Assembly: GCA_018902755.1 (NCBI GenBank)
Contig: JAHIQI010000050.1
Span: 120,375 to 184,374 of the forward strand
DNA: 64,000 bases
Reading direction: 5' to 3'
Source: Pseudomonadota bacterium
GTDB taxonomy: Bacteria > Desulfobacterota > Desulfarculia > Desulfarculales > Desulfarculaceae
Below the pieces are notes generated by a model. That model was not told the DNA's origin and did not search any database. It saw nothing but the letters and a program-made list of their open reading frames with translations. A program made the translations under genes and the position numbers. Of this stretch, positions 25,981-32,594 are shown piece by piece (the stretch's first letter is position 1; every line of letters begins with the position of its first letter).

Positions 25981-26916
25981 ATGCGCACCTTCATCACCGG
26001 CGGGGCCGGATTCATCGGCAGCCACATGGTGGCCGCCATCATCGACCAGGGCCCCCTTACCGTGTACGACAACCTCTCCTCCGGCTCCCTGGACTTTTTG
26101 AAAGACCACCTGGACCACCCCAACTTCAACTTCGTACAGGGCGAGCTTTCCGACCTTGAGCTGGTCACCAAATCCATGGCCGGGCACGAGCGGATCATCC
26201 ACTACGCCTCCAACCCGGACATCGCCCGGGGCATGCTGGAAACCGACCTGGACATCCGCGAAGGCACCCTGCTCACCTACAACGTGCTGGAGGCCATGCG
26301 CCTCACCGAGGCCAAGGAGATCCTCTACACCTCGGGCAGCGGCATCTACGGCGACGTGGGCACCTTCCCCACTCCCGAGGACTTCGGCCCCCTGACCCCC
26401 ATCAGTTTTTACGGCGCTTCCAAGCTGGCCTGCGAGGGGCTCATCAGCGCCTTTTGTTTCCAGTACGGAATGACCGGCTACGTGCTGCGCATGGGCAACG
26501 TGGTGGGCGACCACCAGACCCACGGGGTGGGTTACGACTTCATACGAAAACTTAAGAAAGACCCGCATAGTCTCGTAATTCTTGGAGATGGAACCCAGGG
26601 TAAAAGCTACGTGCATGTCAACGACGTTATCGCGGCCATGCTGTTCGTCATGGAGCAGACCAGCGACGTGGTGAACATCTTCAACGTGGCCACGGACGAC
26701 GTTTTGGACGTGACCTCCATCGCCAAAATCGTCATCGCCGAGATGGGGCTCAGCGACGTGGAGTTGACCTACACCGGCGGCGACCGGGGCTGGAAGGGCG
26801 ACGTACCCCAGGTGCGTCTGGTGCTGGACAAGATTCACGACCTGGGCTGGTACGCCAAAATGAACTCGGCCCAGGCCATCACCGCCTCGGTGCGGGCCAT
26901 GCTGGATGAAGTCTAG
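25981..26916 (+). CDS. NAD-dependent nucleotide-sugar epimerase/dehydratase (GalE-like)
   Basis: A 311-residue extended SDR with TGGAGFIGSHMVAAI (cofactor loop, residues 6-20), VYDNLSSGS (NAD-type beta-2 acid), the TSGSGIYG catalytic Ser/Thr segment, YGASK (Tyr-x3-Lys), and VLGDGTQGKSYVHVNDV. This fits the UDP-glucose/GDP-mannose 4-epimerase or dehydratase family. GGAG lies about 8 nt before the ATG. A short patch (about 26540-26605) uses AT-rich codons unlike the rest. The TAG stop lies inside the left terminal inverted repeat of a 226-bp element, so the original C-terminus may have been altered by the insertion. The substrate sugar is not determined. Confidence 0.85.
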   Translation: MRTFITGGAGFIGSHMVAAIIDQGPLTVYDNLSSGSLDFLKDHLDHPNFNFVQGELSDLELVTKSMAGHERIIHYASNPDIARGMLETDLDIREGTLLTYNVLEAMRLTEAKEILYTSGSGIYGDVGTFPTPEDFGPLTPISFYGASKLACEGLISAFCFQYGMTGYVLRMGNVVGDHQTHGVGYDFIRKLKKDPHSLVILGDGTQGKSYVHVNDVIAAMLFVMEQTSDVVNIFNVATDDVLDVTSIAKIVIAEMGLSDVELTYTGGDRGWKGDVPQVRLVLDKIHDLGWYAKMNSAQAITASVRAMLDEV

Positions 26917-27139
26917 CCCGCGTTTTTCATGAAGGGTGGGCGGCAATGAGATTTGGTTTACTAGATTACGGGTTGTACCAGGGCCCGGCACAGCCAGCCG
27001 CCGGCAGACAAGGCGTCTGGCAAGCGAGGCCCGCAGGCGTAGCCGCAAGAGCTACGTTGAGGACCGAGCGCAGCCAGCAACGCAGTATGCGGGTGGCTGG
27101 CGCAGCCGGACGCACGACCTTTATGAAATACGCGGGCTA
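26914..27139 (+). mobile_element. 226-bp MITE-like element with 20-bp imperfect terminal inverted repeats
   Basis: The left end TAGCCCGCGTTTTTCATGAA (26914-26933) and the right end TTTATGAAATACGCGGGCTA (27120-27139) are inverted repeats, identical at 18 of 20 positions. Inside are an RNA-like stem CCAGCCGCC (26994-27002) with GGTGGCTGG (27092-27100) and a central hairpin CGTAGC-CGCAAGA-GCTACG. No transposase is encoded, and the short open frames through it look accidental. The left repeat contains the galE-like TAG stop, and the right end lies 5 nt before the next ATG. Confidence 0.7.
27010..27085 (+). repeat. Core structured repeat, copy 1
   Basis: This segment aligns with 29513-29584. Outside the hairpin loop about 51 of 67 positions match without gaps. 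Shared parts are AGGCGTC, GGC-AGCGA, GCGTAG-loop-CTACG-TGAGG, GAGCGC-GCC and GCAAC-CAG. The central stem-loop differs in loop sequence and length while the stem is kept, a sign of a conserved fold. Confidence 0.65.
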
Positions 27140-27144
27140 AAAAA

Positions 27145-27852
27145 ATGCAGGCGGCGGTCATAGCTGGCGGCCTGGGCACCCGCCTGGGCGCGCTGACCAA
27201 GGACATCCCCAAGCCCCTGGTGCCGGTGGCCGGGCGGCCCTTTTTGGAGCATCAGCTGGGGCTGCTCAAGGCGGGCGGGGTGGACAAGGTGGTGCTGTGC
27301 ATCGGCCACTTGGGGGAGCAGATCCAGGCCTTCGTGGGCGACGGCTCCCGCTGGGGCTTGGAGGTGGCCTACAGCCTGGACGGCTCCACCCTCTTGGGCA
27401 CCGGCGGCAGCCTCAAGAAGGCGGCCCCGCTCTTGGAAGAGCGCTTCTTGCTCACCTGGGGTGACAGCTACCTGGAGATAGAGCATCGCCAAGTGTGGCA
27501 GGCGTTCCTGGCCTCGGGCCTGCCCGCCATGATGGTGGTGTGGCGCAACCGGGGAGCCAAGGAGCCCAGCAACGTGTGCCTGGAGGGCGACCGGGTGGCC
27601 GACTATGACAAGTGGGCCCCCGGCCCGGAGTTCGACTGCATCGACTACGGCCTCAGCGCCCTGAGCAAACAGGTGCTTCAGGCCATACCCGAGGGCGAGC
27701 CCCATGCCATCGAGGAGGTGTTCCGCGACCTGGCCCGCCGAGGCGAGCTGGGGGCCTACGTGGTGGAGCGGGCCTTCATGGAGATAGGTTCGCCCGCCGG
27801 GCTGGCCGAATTGGAGGCCCACCTCAGGGCCCGGGAAGGAAAACAACCATGA
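27145..27852 (+). CDS. hddC: Sugar-1-phosphate nucleotidyltransferase (HddC-like)
   Basis: A 235-residue nucleotidyltransferase with the signature AGGLGTRLGALTKDIPKPLVPVAGRP (nucleotide-binding GGxGTR near 8 and the Lys-Pro motif near 22), then LGTGGSLKKA and LTWGDSYLEI near 106-115. It is closest in pattern to D-glycero-D-manno-heptose 1-phosphate guanylyltransferase, which makes GDP-heptose. The heptose kinase, phosphatase and isomerase partners lie 1.4-5 kb away on the other strand, supporting that role. No Shine-Dalgarno precedes the ATG: the right end of the MITE-like element and AAAAA lie directly in front. A glucose- or mannose-1-phosphate transferase remains possible. Confidence 0.75.
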   Translation: MQAAVIAGGLGTRLGALTKDIPKPLVPVAGRPFLEHQLGLLKAGGVDKVVLCIGHLGEQIQAFVGDGSRWGLEVAYSLDGSTLLGTGGSLKKAAPLLEERFLLTWGDSYLEIEHRQVWQAFLASGLPAMMVVWRNRGAKEPSNVCLEGDRVADYDKWAPGPEFDCIDYGLSALSKQVLQAIPEGEPHAIEEVFRDLARRGELGAYVVERAFMEIGSPAGLAELEAHLRAREGKQP

Positions 27853-29135
27853 GCGAACACGCCCAGACCATCATCCTGGGAGGAGGCCTCACCGGCCTGA
27901 GCCTGGCCCAATACCTGGAGGGCGAAACCCTGGTGCTGGAGGCCAACGAGCGCCCCGGCGGCCTGTGCCGCAGCTTCACCAAGGACGGCTTCACCTACGA
28001 CATCGGCGGGCACATTCTCTTTTCCCGGGACTCGGAGCTGCTGGCCCAGCTCACCTCCTGGCTGGAGGGCAACCTGCTTGAGCAGCGGCGCAACAACCAG
28101 ATATGGTTCAAGGACCGCTTCGTAAAGTACCCCTTTGAAAACGGCCTCTACGCCCTGGAAAAAGAGGACATCTTCCAGTGCCTCATGGGCTTTTTGGAGC
28201 GCAGCGACGCCGAGCCCTCCAACCTGGAGGAGTGGTGCCGCTTCCGCTTCGGCGAGGGCATCAGCGGCAAGTACCTGATCCCCTACAACGACAAGATTTG
28301 GAAGCGACCGGCCAAGGACATCTCGGTGCACTGGGTGGAACGCATCCCCAGCCCGCCCACGGCCGACGTGGTCAAGGCGGCCATCGGCATCGAGACCGAG
28401 GGCTACACCCACCAGCTCAACTTCCTCTACCCCGAGCGGGGGGGCATCGAGTCCCTGACCAACGCCCTGGCCCAGGGGGTGAACCTGGTCACCGGCTTCC
28501 GGGCCAGCGCAGTCAAAAAGATCGCCACCGGCTGGGAGGTAAGCAACGGCCAGGACACCTACGCCTGCCGCCGCCTCATCTCCACCATCCCGGTGATGGA
28601 CCTGGCCACCTGTCTGGACGGCGCGCCCGACGACGCCAAGAGCGCCTGCGCGGCCCTGCAATACAACAGCGTGATCCTGGTGATGCTGGGGGTGGGCCAC
28701 ACCGGCCTGGCCGACAAGAGCGCCATCTACATCCCCGACCCGGCCATCCTGCCCCACCGGGTATGCTACATGAGCTACTTCAGCCCCTTCAACGCGCCCG
28801 AGGGCAGCTCCCACCTGGTGGCCGAGATCACCGTGCCGCCAGGCGACGCCCTGCTCTCCGCCTCCGAGGACGAGTTGGTGGGCCGGGTGGCAGGCGACGT
28901 GAGCGAGCTGTGCGGCATAAGCCAAGGCGAAATCATCGCCAGCCAAGCCCAGCGCATCAAGCACGCCTACGTGGTCTACGACCGCGACTACCTGAGCAAC
29001 CGGGCGCGGGTTTACTCGTGGCTGGACGGGCTGGGCCTGTACACCTGCGGCCGCTTCGGCTCCTTCGAGTACCTGAACATGGACCAGTGTTTGGAGCGGG
29101 CCAGGGACCTGGCCGCCGAGTTGAATAAGGAATAA
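27849..29135 (+). CDS. FAD-dependent oxidoreductase (UDP-galactopyranose-mutase/protoporphyrinogen-oxidase-like)
   Basis: A 428-residue flavoprotein starting at the ATG that overlaps the hddC stop (ATGA). The N-terminal FAD fold is IILGGGLTGLSLAQYL, followed by LEANERPGGLCRSF and YDIGGHILFSRD, the NAD_binding_8/amine-oxidase pattern shared by UGM-like and PPOX-like enzymes. FVKYPFENGLYAL and YNDKIWKRPAKDIS recall the UGM-like branch found in polysaccharide clusters. The C-terminus closes the FAD site (GLYTCGRFGSFEYLNMDQ). In this context it probably rearranges or oxidises a nucleotide sugar. Exact reaction not assignable. Confidence 0.72.
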   Translation: MSEHAQTIILGGGLTGLSLAQYLEGETLVLEANERPGGLCRSFTKDGFTYDIGGHILFSRDSELLAQLTSWLEGNLLEQRRNNQIWFKDRFVKYPFENGLYALEKEDIFQCLMGFLERSDAEPSNLEEWCRFRFGEGISGKYLIPYNDKIWKRPAKDISVHWVERIPSPPTADVVKAAIGIETEGYTHQLNFLYPERGGIESLTNALAQGVNLVTGFRASAVKKIATGWEVSNGQDTYACRRLISTIPVMDLATCLDGAPDDAKSACAALQYNSVILVMLGVGHTGLADKSAIYIPDPAILPHRVCYMSYFSPFNAPEGSSHLVAEITVPPGDALLSASEDELVGRVAGDVSELCGISQGEIIASQAQRIKHAYVVYDRDYLSNRARVYSWLDGLGLYTCGRFGSFEYLNMDQCLERARDLAAELNKE

Positions 29136-29420
29136 GGCGAGAGGGGAAAGAGGCGGGTAAGGAAAGAGGTGGTGGGGCCGGGTCAGGCGAATAGCTGATG
29201 TGAACTCGCTACGTGGATTTGATGCGCAGCGGGATCAAGGGCAGTTAAGAAAAGAGGTTGGCTGAGGTCCTGGCGGGGCGGCCATTCCCTCCTACCCTCT
29301 GCACCGACTCCACCGCCATGGCAGACGGCCAAACTACCGCCTCACCCAGCGAGCCCCATTTTTTACCTCCCCGCCTTCGTCCCTCCGCCCTCGTAGACGC
29401 ATTACGACCCACAAACTAAA
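29136..29420. other. Non-coding part of a 474-nt intergenic region
   Basis: No supportable gene. It contains a purine-rich tract on the plus strand (about 29138-29178) and pyrimidine-rich tracts further on (about 29285-29310 and 29365-29395), partly complementary to each other. The short minus-strand frame across 29334-29582 has no ribosome site or recognisable product. The rest of the gap holds a terminator and a structured repeat, listed separately. Confidence 0.5.
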
Positions 29421-29460
29421 ACCCGGCCCTCCGCACGGAGGACCGGGTTCTTCATTTTTT
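29421..29460. terminator. Bidirectional intrinsic terminator between convergent operons
   Basis: ACCCGGCCCTCCG (29421-29433) pairs with CGGAGGACCGGGT (29436-29448), 12 of 13 positions, followed by CTTCATTTTTT on the plus strand. On the minus strand the hairpin is followed by TTTAGTTT. It stops the hddC operon from the left and the heptose operon from the right. Confidence 0.8.
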
Positions 29461-29489
29461 ACTTCCAACGCCCCGCCAAGAGAGCCACT

Positions 29490-29606
29490 GACGTTTCCAG
29501 GGCGTCGCTGGCTAGGCGTCCGGCCAGCGACCACCGATAGCGTAGTAAATCTACGCTGAGGCGGGAGCGCCGCCGGCAACACAGCCAGCGGCGTTCTGGG
29601 GACGTC
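29490..29606 (+). repeat. Structured repeat, copy 2, with 24-bp outer arms
   Basis: Arms 29490-29513 and 29583-29606 form a 24-pair stem in plus-strand RNA, including five G-U pairs. On the minus strand those five would be A-C mismatches. Inside is a perfect 7-bp hairpin AGCGTAG-TAAAT-CTACGCT (29539-29557). Positions 29513-29584 are related to the core of the MITE-like element at 27010-27085. It ends 3 nt before the 3' end of the convergent transaldolase-like gene. Confidence 0.65.
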
Positions 29607-29609
29607 AGG

Positions 29610-30293
29610 CTAGACCATCTCACATTTTTTGGCATCATCCAGGAACATCTTGACGGTTTCTTTACTATAGGGATGCACCAGCATGCCGCCCAAGATGTCC
29701 GGGGTCACGGTGACAATGTGCGCCCCGGCGTGCAGCCAGGTGATTACGTTGTTGATCTCGCGCACCGAGCCGATGATGATCTGGCTGTCCAGGCCCTGCA
29801 ACTCCAACAGTTCGCGCAGGCGGGTTATCTCGTCCACCGCGTCGTAGCCCATGTTGTTCACCCGGCCGCCGAACAGCGAGACATAGGTGGCCCCGGCCAG
29901 GGCGGCCAAAAGGCACTGCTGGCCGCTCATCATGGCCGTGGCGTTGACCCGCACGTCATACTTGGTTTCCAGGGCGTGGATCACCTCGATGTTGTCGGTC
30001 TCGCCCTCGGGCCCGTGGATGGTGATCTTTACGTTGATGTTGCTGGCCAGGGCCGCGAACTCCCGGGCCTGGTCCACCATCTGCTGGGGGTCGTTGCTGG
30101 TCACTTCCAGCGACAGGGGCAGGGGCGCGATCATAGCCGCGATTTCCTGGGCCCGTTTTTTCATGCCCGCCGCACCGCCGGTCACCCCGTCCTTGAGCAG
30201 GATGGTGGGGTTGGTGGTGACCCCACGGATCACGCCCCAACGCAAAAACTTCTCCACCTGCTCGATCTTGCCGCTATCCAGGAAAATGGCCAT
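29610..30293 (-). CDS. Transaldolase / fructose-6-phosphate-aldolase-like protein
   Basis: A 227-residue class I aldolase of the transaldolase family. It starts IFLDSGKIEQVEKFL and has the GVTTNPTILLKDG motif (24-36), the Schiff-base lysine in NINVKITI (K89), NATAMMSGQQCLLAALAGATYVSLFGGR, and GSVREINNV near 175. Its length matches the short FSA/TalC group rather than classical transaldolase. It is the last gene of the heptose operon, 3 nt after the gmhB-like stop, with AAGGATA as ribosome site. A transaldolase would supply sedoheptulose 7-phosphate, the substrate of the neighbouring isomerase; this coupling is inference. Confidence 0.82.
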   Translation of the reverse strand: MAIFLDSGKIEQVEKFLRWGVIRGVTTNPTILLKDGVTGGAAGMKKRAQEIAAMIAPLPLSLEVTSNDPQQMVDQAREFAALASNINVKITIHGPEGETDNIEVIHALETKYDVRVNATAMMSGQQCLLAALAGATYVSLFGGRVNNMGYDAVDEITRLRELLELQGLDSQIIIGSVREINNVITWLHAGAHIVTVTPDILGGMLVHPYSKETVKMFLDDAKKCEMV

Positions 30294-30296
30294 GGC

Positions 30297-30833
30297 CTAT
30301 CCTTGCTCCAAAATTAAATCCACTGCTTCGGCCAGGTCGGCCACCCTTCTGGAGGCTGCGACCTGGGCGTTGTAATCGGCGCTTATCAGCACGGCCCGCA
30401 CCCCGGCGGCGCGGGCGGCCTCGATGTCTTTGTACCCGTCACCCACCAGCCAAGAGGCCGTCAGGTCAATGCCGCGCTCGTCGGCCGCCTGGGTCAGCAT
30501 GCCCGGCTTGGGCTTGCGGCAGGCGCACTGATGATGGTCATCGTGGGGGCAAAAGCGTATCTCGTCCGGCCCCACCCCCTCGGCCAGCACCCGGTGCATG
30601 GCCTCAAGCTCGGCCTGGGGCAAAAGTCCCCGGGCCACGTCGGGCTGGTTGGTCACCACGATGACCACGTAACCAGCCTCCTTGAGCCGGGCCACCTGCT
30701 CCCCCGCGCCGGGGGTCAGGCTGAATTCGTCCAGGCCGCGGGGCGAGGCGGGCGACCCCCCGCGCATCACCACCGGGTTGAGCACCCCGTCGCGGTCCAG
30801 GAAAACCGCCCGCTTTATTTCACCGACTCCCAC
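30297..30833 (-). CDS. gmhB: D-glycero-D-manno-heptose 1,7-bisphosphate 7-phosphatase (HAD family)
   Basis: A 178-residue HAD phosphatase from the GTG at 30833, which overlaps the isomerase gene by 19 nt. Motif I is AVFLDRDGVLN, motif II VVTNQPDVARG, and the GmhB-type zinc loop CPHDDHHQCACRKPKPGM is intact (Cys-x-His and Cys-x-Cys ligands). Motif IV is LVGDGYKDIEAA. It removes the C7 phosphate from heptose bisphosphate. With the kinase and isomerase next door and an HddC-like transferase nearby it completes a route to nucleotide-activated heptose. Anomer specificity (alpha for GDP-heptose) cannot be read from sequence. Confidence 0.87.
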   Translation of the reverse strand: MGVGEIKRAVFLDRDGVLNPVVMRGGSPASPRGLDEFSLTPGAGEQVARLKEAGYVVIVVTNQPDVARGLLPQAELEAMHRVLAEGVGPDEIRFCPHDDHHQCACRKPKPGMLTQAADERGIDLTASWLVGDGYKDIEAARAAGVRAVLISADYNAQVAASRRVADLAEAVDLILEQG

Positions 30834-31414
30834 TTCATCTCGTTCTGCAGGATGTCCGGGTGCGACACCACCATGTGCCACACCACCGCCTGGAAGGCCT
30901 CGGTGTGGGGAGTGACCGTGGCCTCGTTCACCGTGGGGATGACTATGACCGCGTCGCCCACCTGGGCGGTGTAGCCGCCGTCGCGCCCCACCACGCCCAA
31001 AATCTTGGCGCCCACTTCCTGGGCCAGCTTGAGCGCCTCCACGATGTTCACGCTGATCTGCTTTTCAACATTGCCGCCGCCCACGCTGAACACGAACACC
31101 CCGTCCTTGGGGCCCAGGCGGCTGGTCCTCAGCCAGCGGGAGAAGACGCCCTCCCAGCCCTCGTCGTTGATCAGCGCGGTCAGCTCGCTCACGTTGTCGG
31201 TGGGGGTGTAGCACTCCAGGCCCGCGATCTTGCGGAAGTCGTTGACCGCGTGGTTGGCGTTGCCCGCGCCGCCGCCAACGCCCACGAAGAACAAGCGCCC
31301 GTGGTCTTCCCTGATCTGCTTGATGGTCCGGACCATGCGTTCGATGGCCTTGGGGTCCAGGGAAGCGGTGATGCGGCCGGCCTCTTCCAGATATTGCTTG
31401 GCGTATTCGCTCAC
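30815..31414 (-). CDS. gmhA: SIS-domain phosphosugar isomerase (sedoheptulose-7-phosphate isomerase-like)
   Basis: A 199-residue SIS protein with GTG start and an AAGGAG site 7 nt upstream. The phosphosugar loop is FFVGVGGGAGNANHAVNDF (near 42-60) and a second segment is VFVFSVGGGNVEKQISVNIVEAL, with the late histidines TPHTEAFQAVVWHMV. GmhA converts sedoheptulose 7-phosphate to D-glycero-D-manno-heptose 7-phosphate. The loop differs from the GNGGSAADAQH type of classical GmhA, so this is a divergent member, but the adjacent heptose kinase and phosphatase make the function likely. Confidence 0.75.
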   Translation of the reverse strand: MSEYAKQYLEEAGRITASLDPKAIERMVRTIKQIREDHGRLFFVGVGGGAGNANHAVNDFRKIAGLECYTPTDNVSELTALINDEGWEGVFSRWLRTSRLGPKDGVFVFSVGGGNVEKQISVNIVEALKLAQEVGAKILGVVGRDGGYTAQVGDAVIVIPTVNEATVTPHTEAFQAVVWHMVVSHPDILQNEMKWESVK

Positions 31415-31425
31415 GGGCAGGCTCC

Positions 31426-32415
31426 TTATTTGCGCAGGTTGGCCACGATCTTGGCCCCCTCGAAGTCGAAACGGAAGGGGAAGTACCTGAGGCCCATGGC
31501 CGTCAGGCTCTGGATAACCTTGGCCTTGGTGCCGGGGCAGTAAAACATGAAAAAGCCGCCGCCGCCCGCGCCCATTATCTTGCCGCCCAGGGCCCCGGCC
31601 CTAAGGGCCTCCTCATAGGCCTCGTCGATAAAGGGATTGCTGATGGCCGAGCTTAGCTTCTTCTTGGTCTTCCAATGCTGGTGCAACAGCTCACCAAAGG
31701 AGTCGATGTCGCCCTTTTCGAACAGGCGGCGGGTCTCCAAGCCGATCTGTTTTATGCCGTGCAGGCGCTCGATGATGGCCTGATCGTCCTCTTTGGTCTT
31801 CTGGTCCTGGGCGGCCAGAATATCCGAGGCGCTGCGCTCGATGCCGGTGTAGAACAGGCCGATGTTGTACTCCAACTCCACCAGCTTGCCGTTGGGCATC
31901 CTGAGCGGCTCCACGTGCACCGTGCCGTCCTTCTCGAAGGTCAGGGCGGTCACCCCGCCATAGGCGGCCATGTACTGGTCCTGCTTGCCGATGGGCGCGC
32001 CCAGGATGTCGATCTCTATGCGGCAGGCCTCCTCGGCCAGGTCGCGCAGGGAGGCGAAGTCCCGGTTGTAGGAGCGCAGGGCGGTCAAGAGGGCCACGGT
32101 GAAGCTGGAGGAGGAGCCCAGGCCGCAGTTGGCCGGAACGTCGGCGATGGACGACAGCTCCACCTGGTTCTCCACCCCGGCCAGGCGCAAGGCCTCGCGG
32201 AATATTTTGTGCTGCACCTGGCCCACGCTCTCCACTACCTCGGTCTTGGAGTAGGAGAGCTTTATGGAGCGCTCAAAGCGCCGGTTGATGCAGATGAAGA
32301 TGTACTTGTCGATACCCCCGGCGATGAGGAAGCCGCCGAACTTGGAGTAGTAGGAAGCCAGGTCGGTGCCCCCGCCTCCCAGGGATATGCGCACCGGAGC
32401 CTTGGAGATGATCAT
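31426..32415 (-). CDS. hddA: D-glycero-D-manno-heptose 7-phosphate kinase (GHMP family)
   Basis: A 329-residue GHMP kinase beginning ISKAPVRISLGGGGTDLASYY, with the ATP-binding motif VPANCGLGSSSSFTVALLTAL near 92-112 and the C-terminal glycine-rich GALGGKIMGAGGGGFFMFYCP near 273-293. This arrangement matches HddA, which phosphorylates heptose 7-phosphate at C1. It is the first gene of a four-gene minus-strand operon with gmhA, gmhB and a transaldolase-like gene. Fucokinase-like or galactokinase-like specificity is an alternative, but the neighbours favour heptose. Confidence 0.83.
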   Translation of the reverse strand: MIISKAPVRISLGGGGTDLASYYSKFGGFLIAGGIDKYIFICINRRFERSIKLSYSKTEVVESVGQVQHKIFREALRLAGVENQVELSSIADVPANCGLGSSSSFTVALLTALRSYNRDFASLRDLAEEACRIEIDILGAPIGKQDQYMAAYGGVTALTFEKDGTVHVEPLRMPNGKLVELEYNIGLFYTGIERSASDILAAQDQKTKEDDQAIIERLHGIKQIGLETRRLFEKGDIDSFGELLHQHWKTKKKLSSAISNPFIDEAYEEALRAGALGGKIMGAGGGGFFMFYCPGTKAKVIQSLTAMGLRYFPFRFDFEGAKIVANLRK

Positions 32416-32480
32416 GCGGTTTTCCCGGCAAAGGTTAGGCGGTTCTGGGTTTTAGGACCCGGCCGCGATCTTGCCCCCAC

Positions 32481-32509
32481 TTTTTAGCAGTTCGGGGGCC
32501 GTTTGGCAA
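32481..32509 (-). promoter_or_regulatory. Possible promoter of the heptose operon
   Basis: Minus strand: TTGCCA (32509-32504), 17-nt spacer, TAAAAA (32486-32481). The -35 equals that of the 9644-9672 promoter; the -10 is weak. The leader to the hddA ATG would be about 58 nt. Confidence 0.4.
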
Positions 32510-32527
32510 TCAAGGCCGTGGGTTGTG

Positions 32528-32556
32528 TTGCCGCTTTAGGTCTGGTTGCGTATAGT
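32528..32556 (+). promoter_or_regulatory. Sigma-70 promoter for the 32595-36116 genes
   Basis: TTGCCG (32528-32533), 17-nt spacer, TATAGT (32551-32556). The predicted start is about 32563, which places the ATG at 32595 about 32 nt downstream and rules against the in-frame TTG at 32556 as start. Confidence 0.65.
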
Positions 32557-32594
32557 TGAGCCAGCCAGTAAAGCCACGAGCCCCCTGGAGCCTG

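Noticed and set aside
26946..27140. A 64-codon open frame inside the 226-bp element
   Set aside because: It follows the structured repeat and ends in the right inverted repeat. There is no ribosome site and no protein-like pattern.
29334..29582. An 82-codon minus-strand open frame in the 474-nt gap
   Set aside because: It crosses a terminator and a structured repeat, and has no ribosome site or family.
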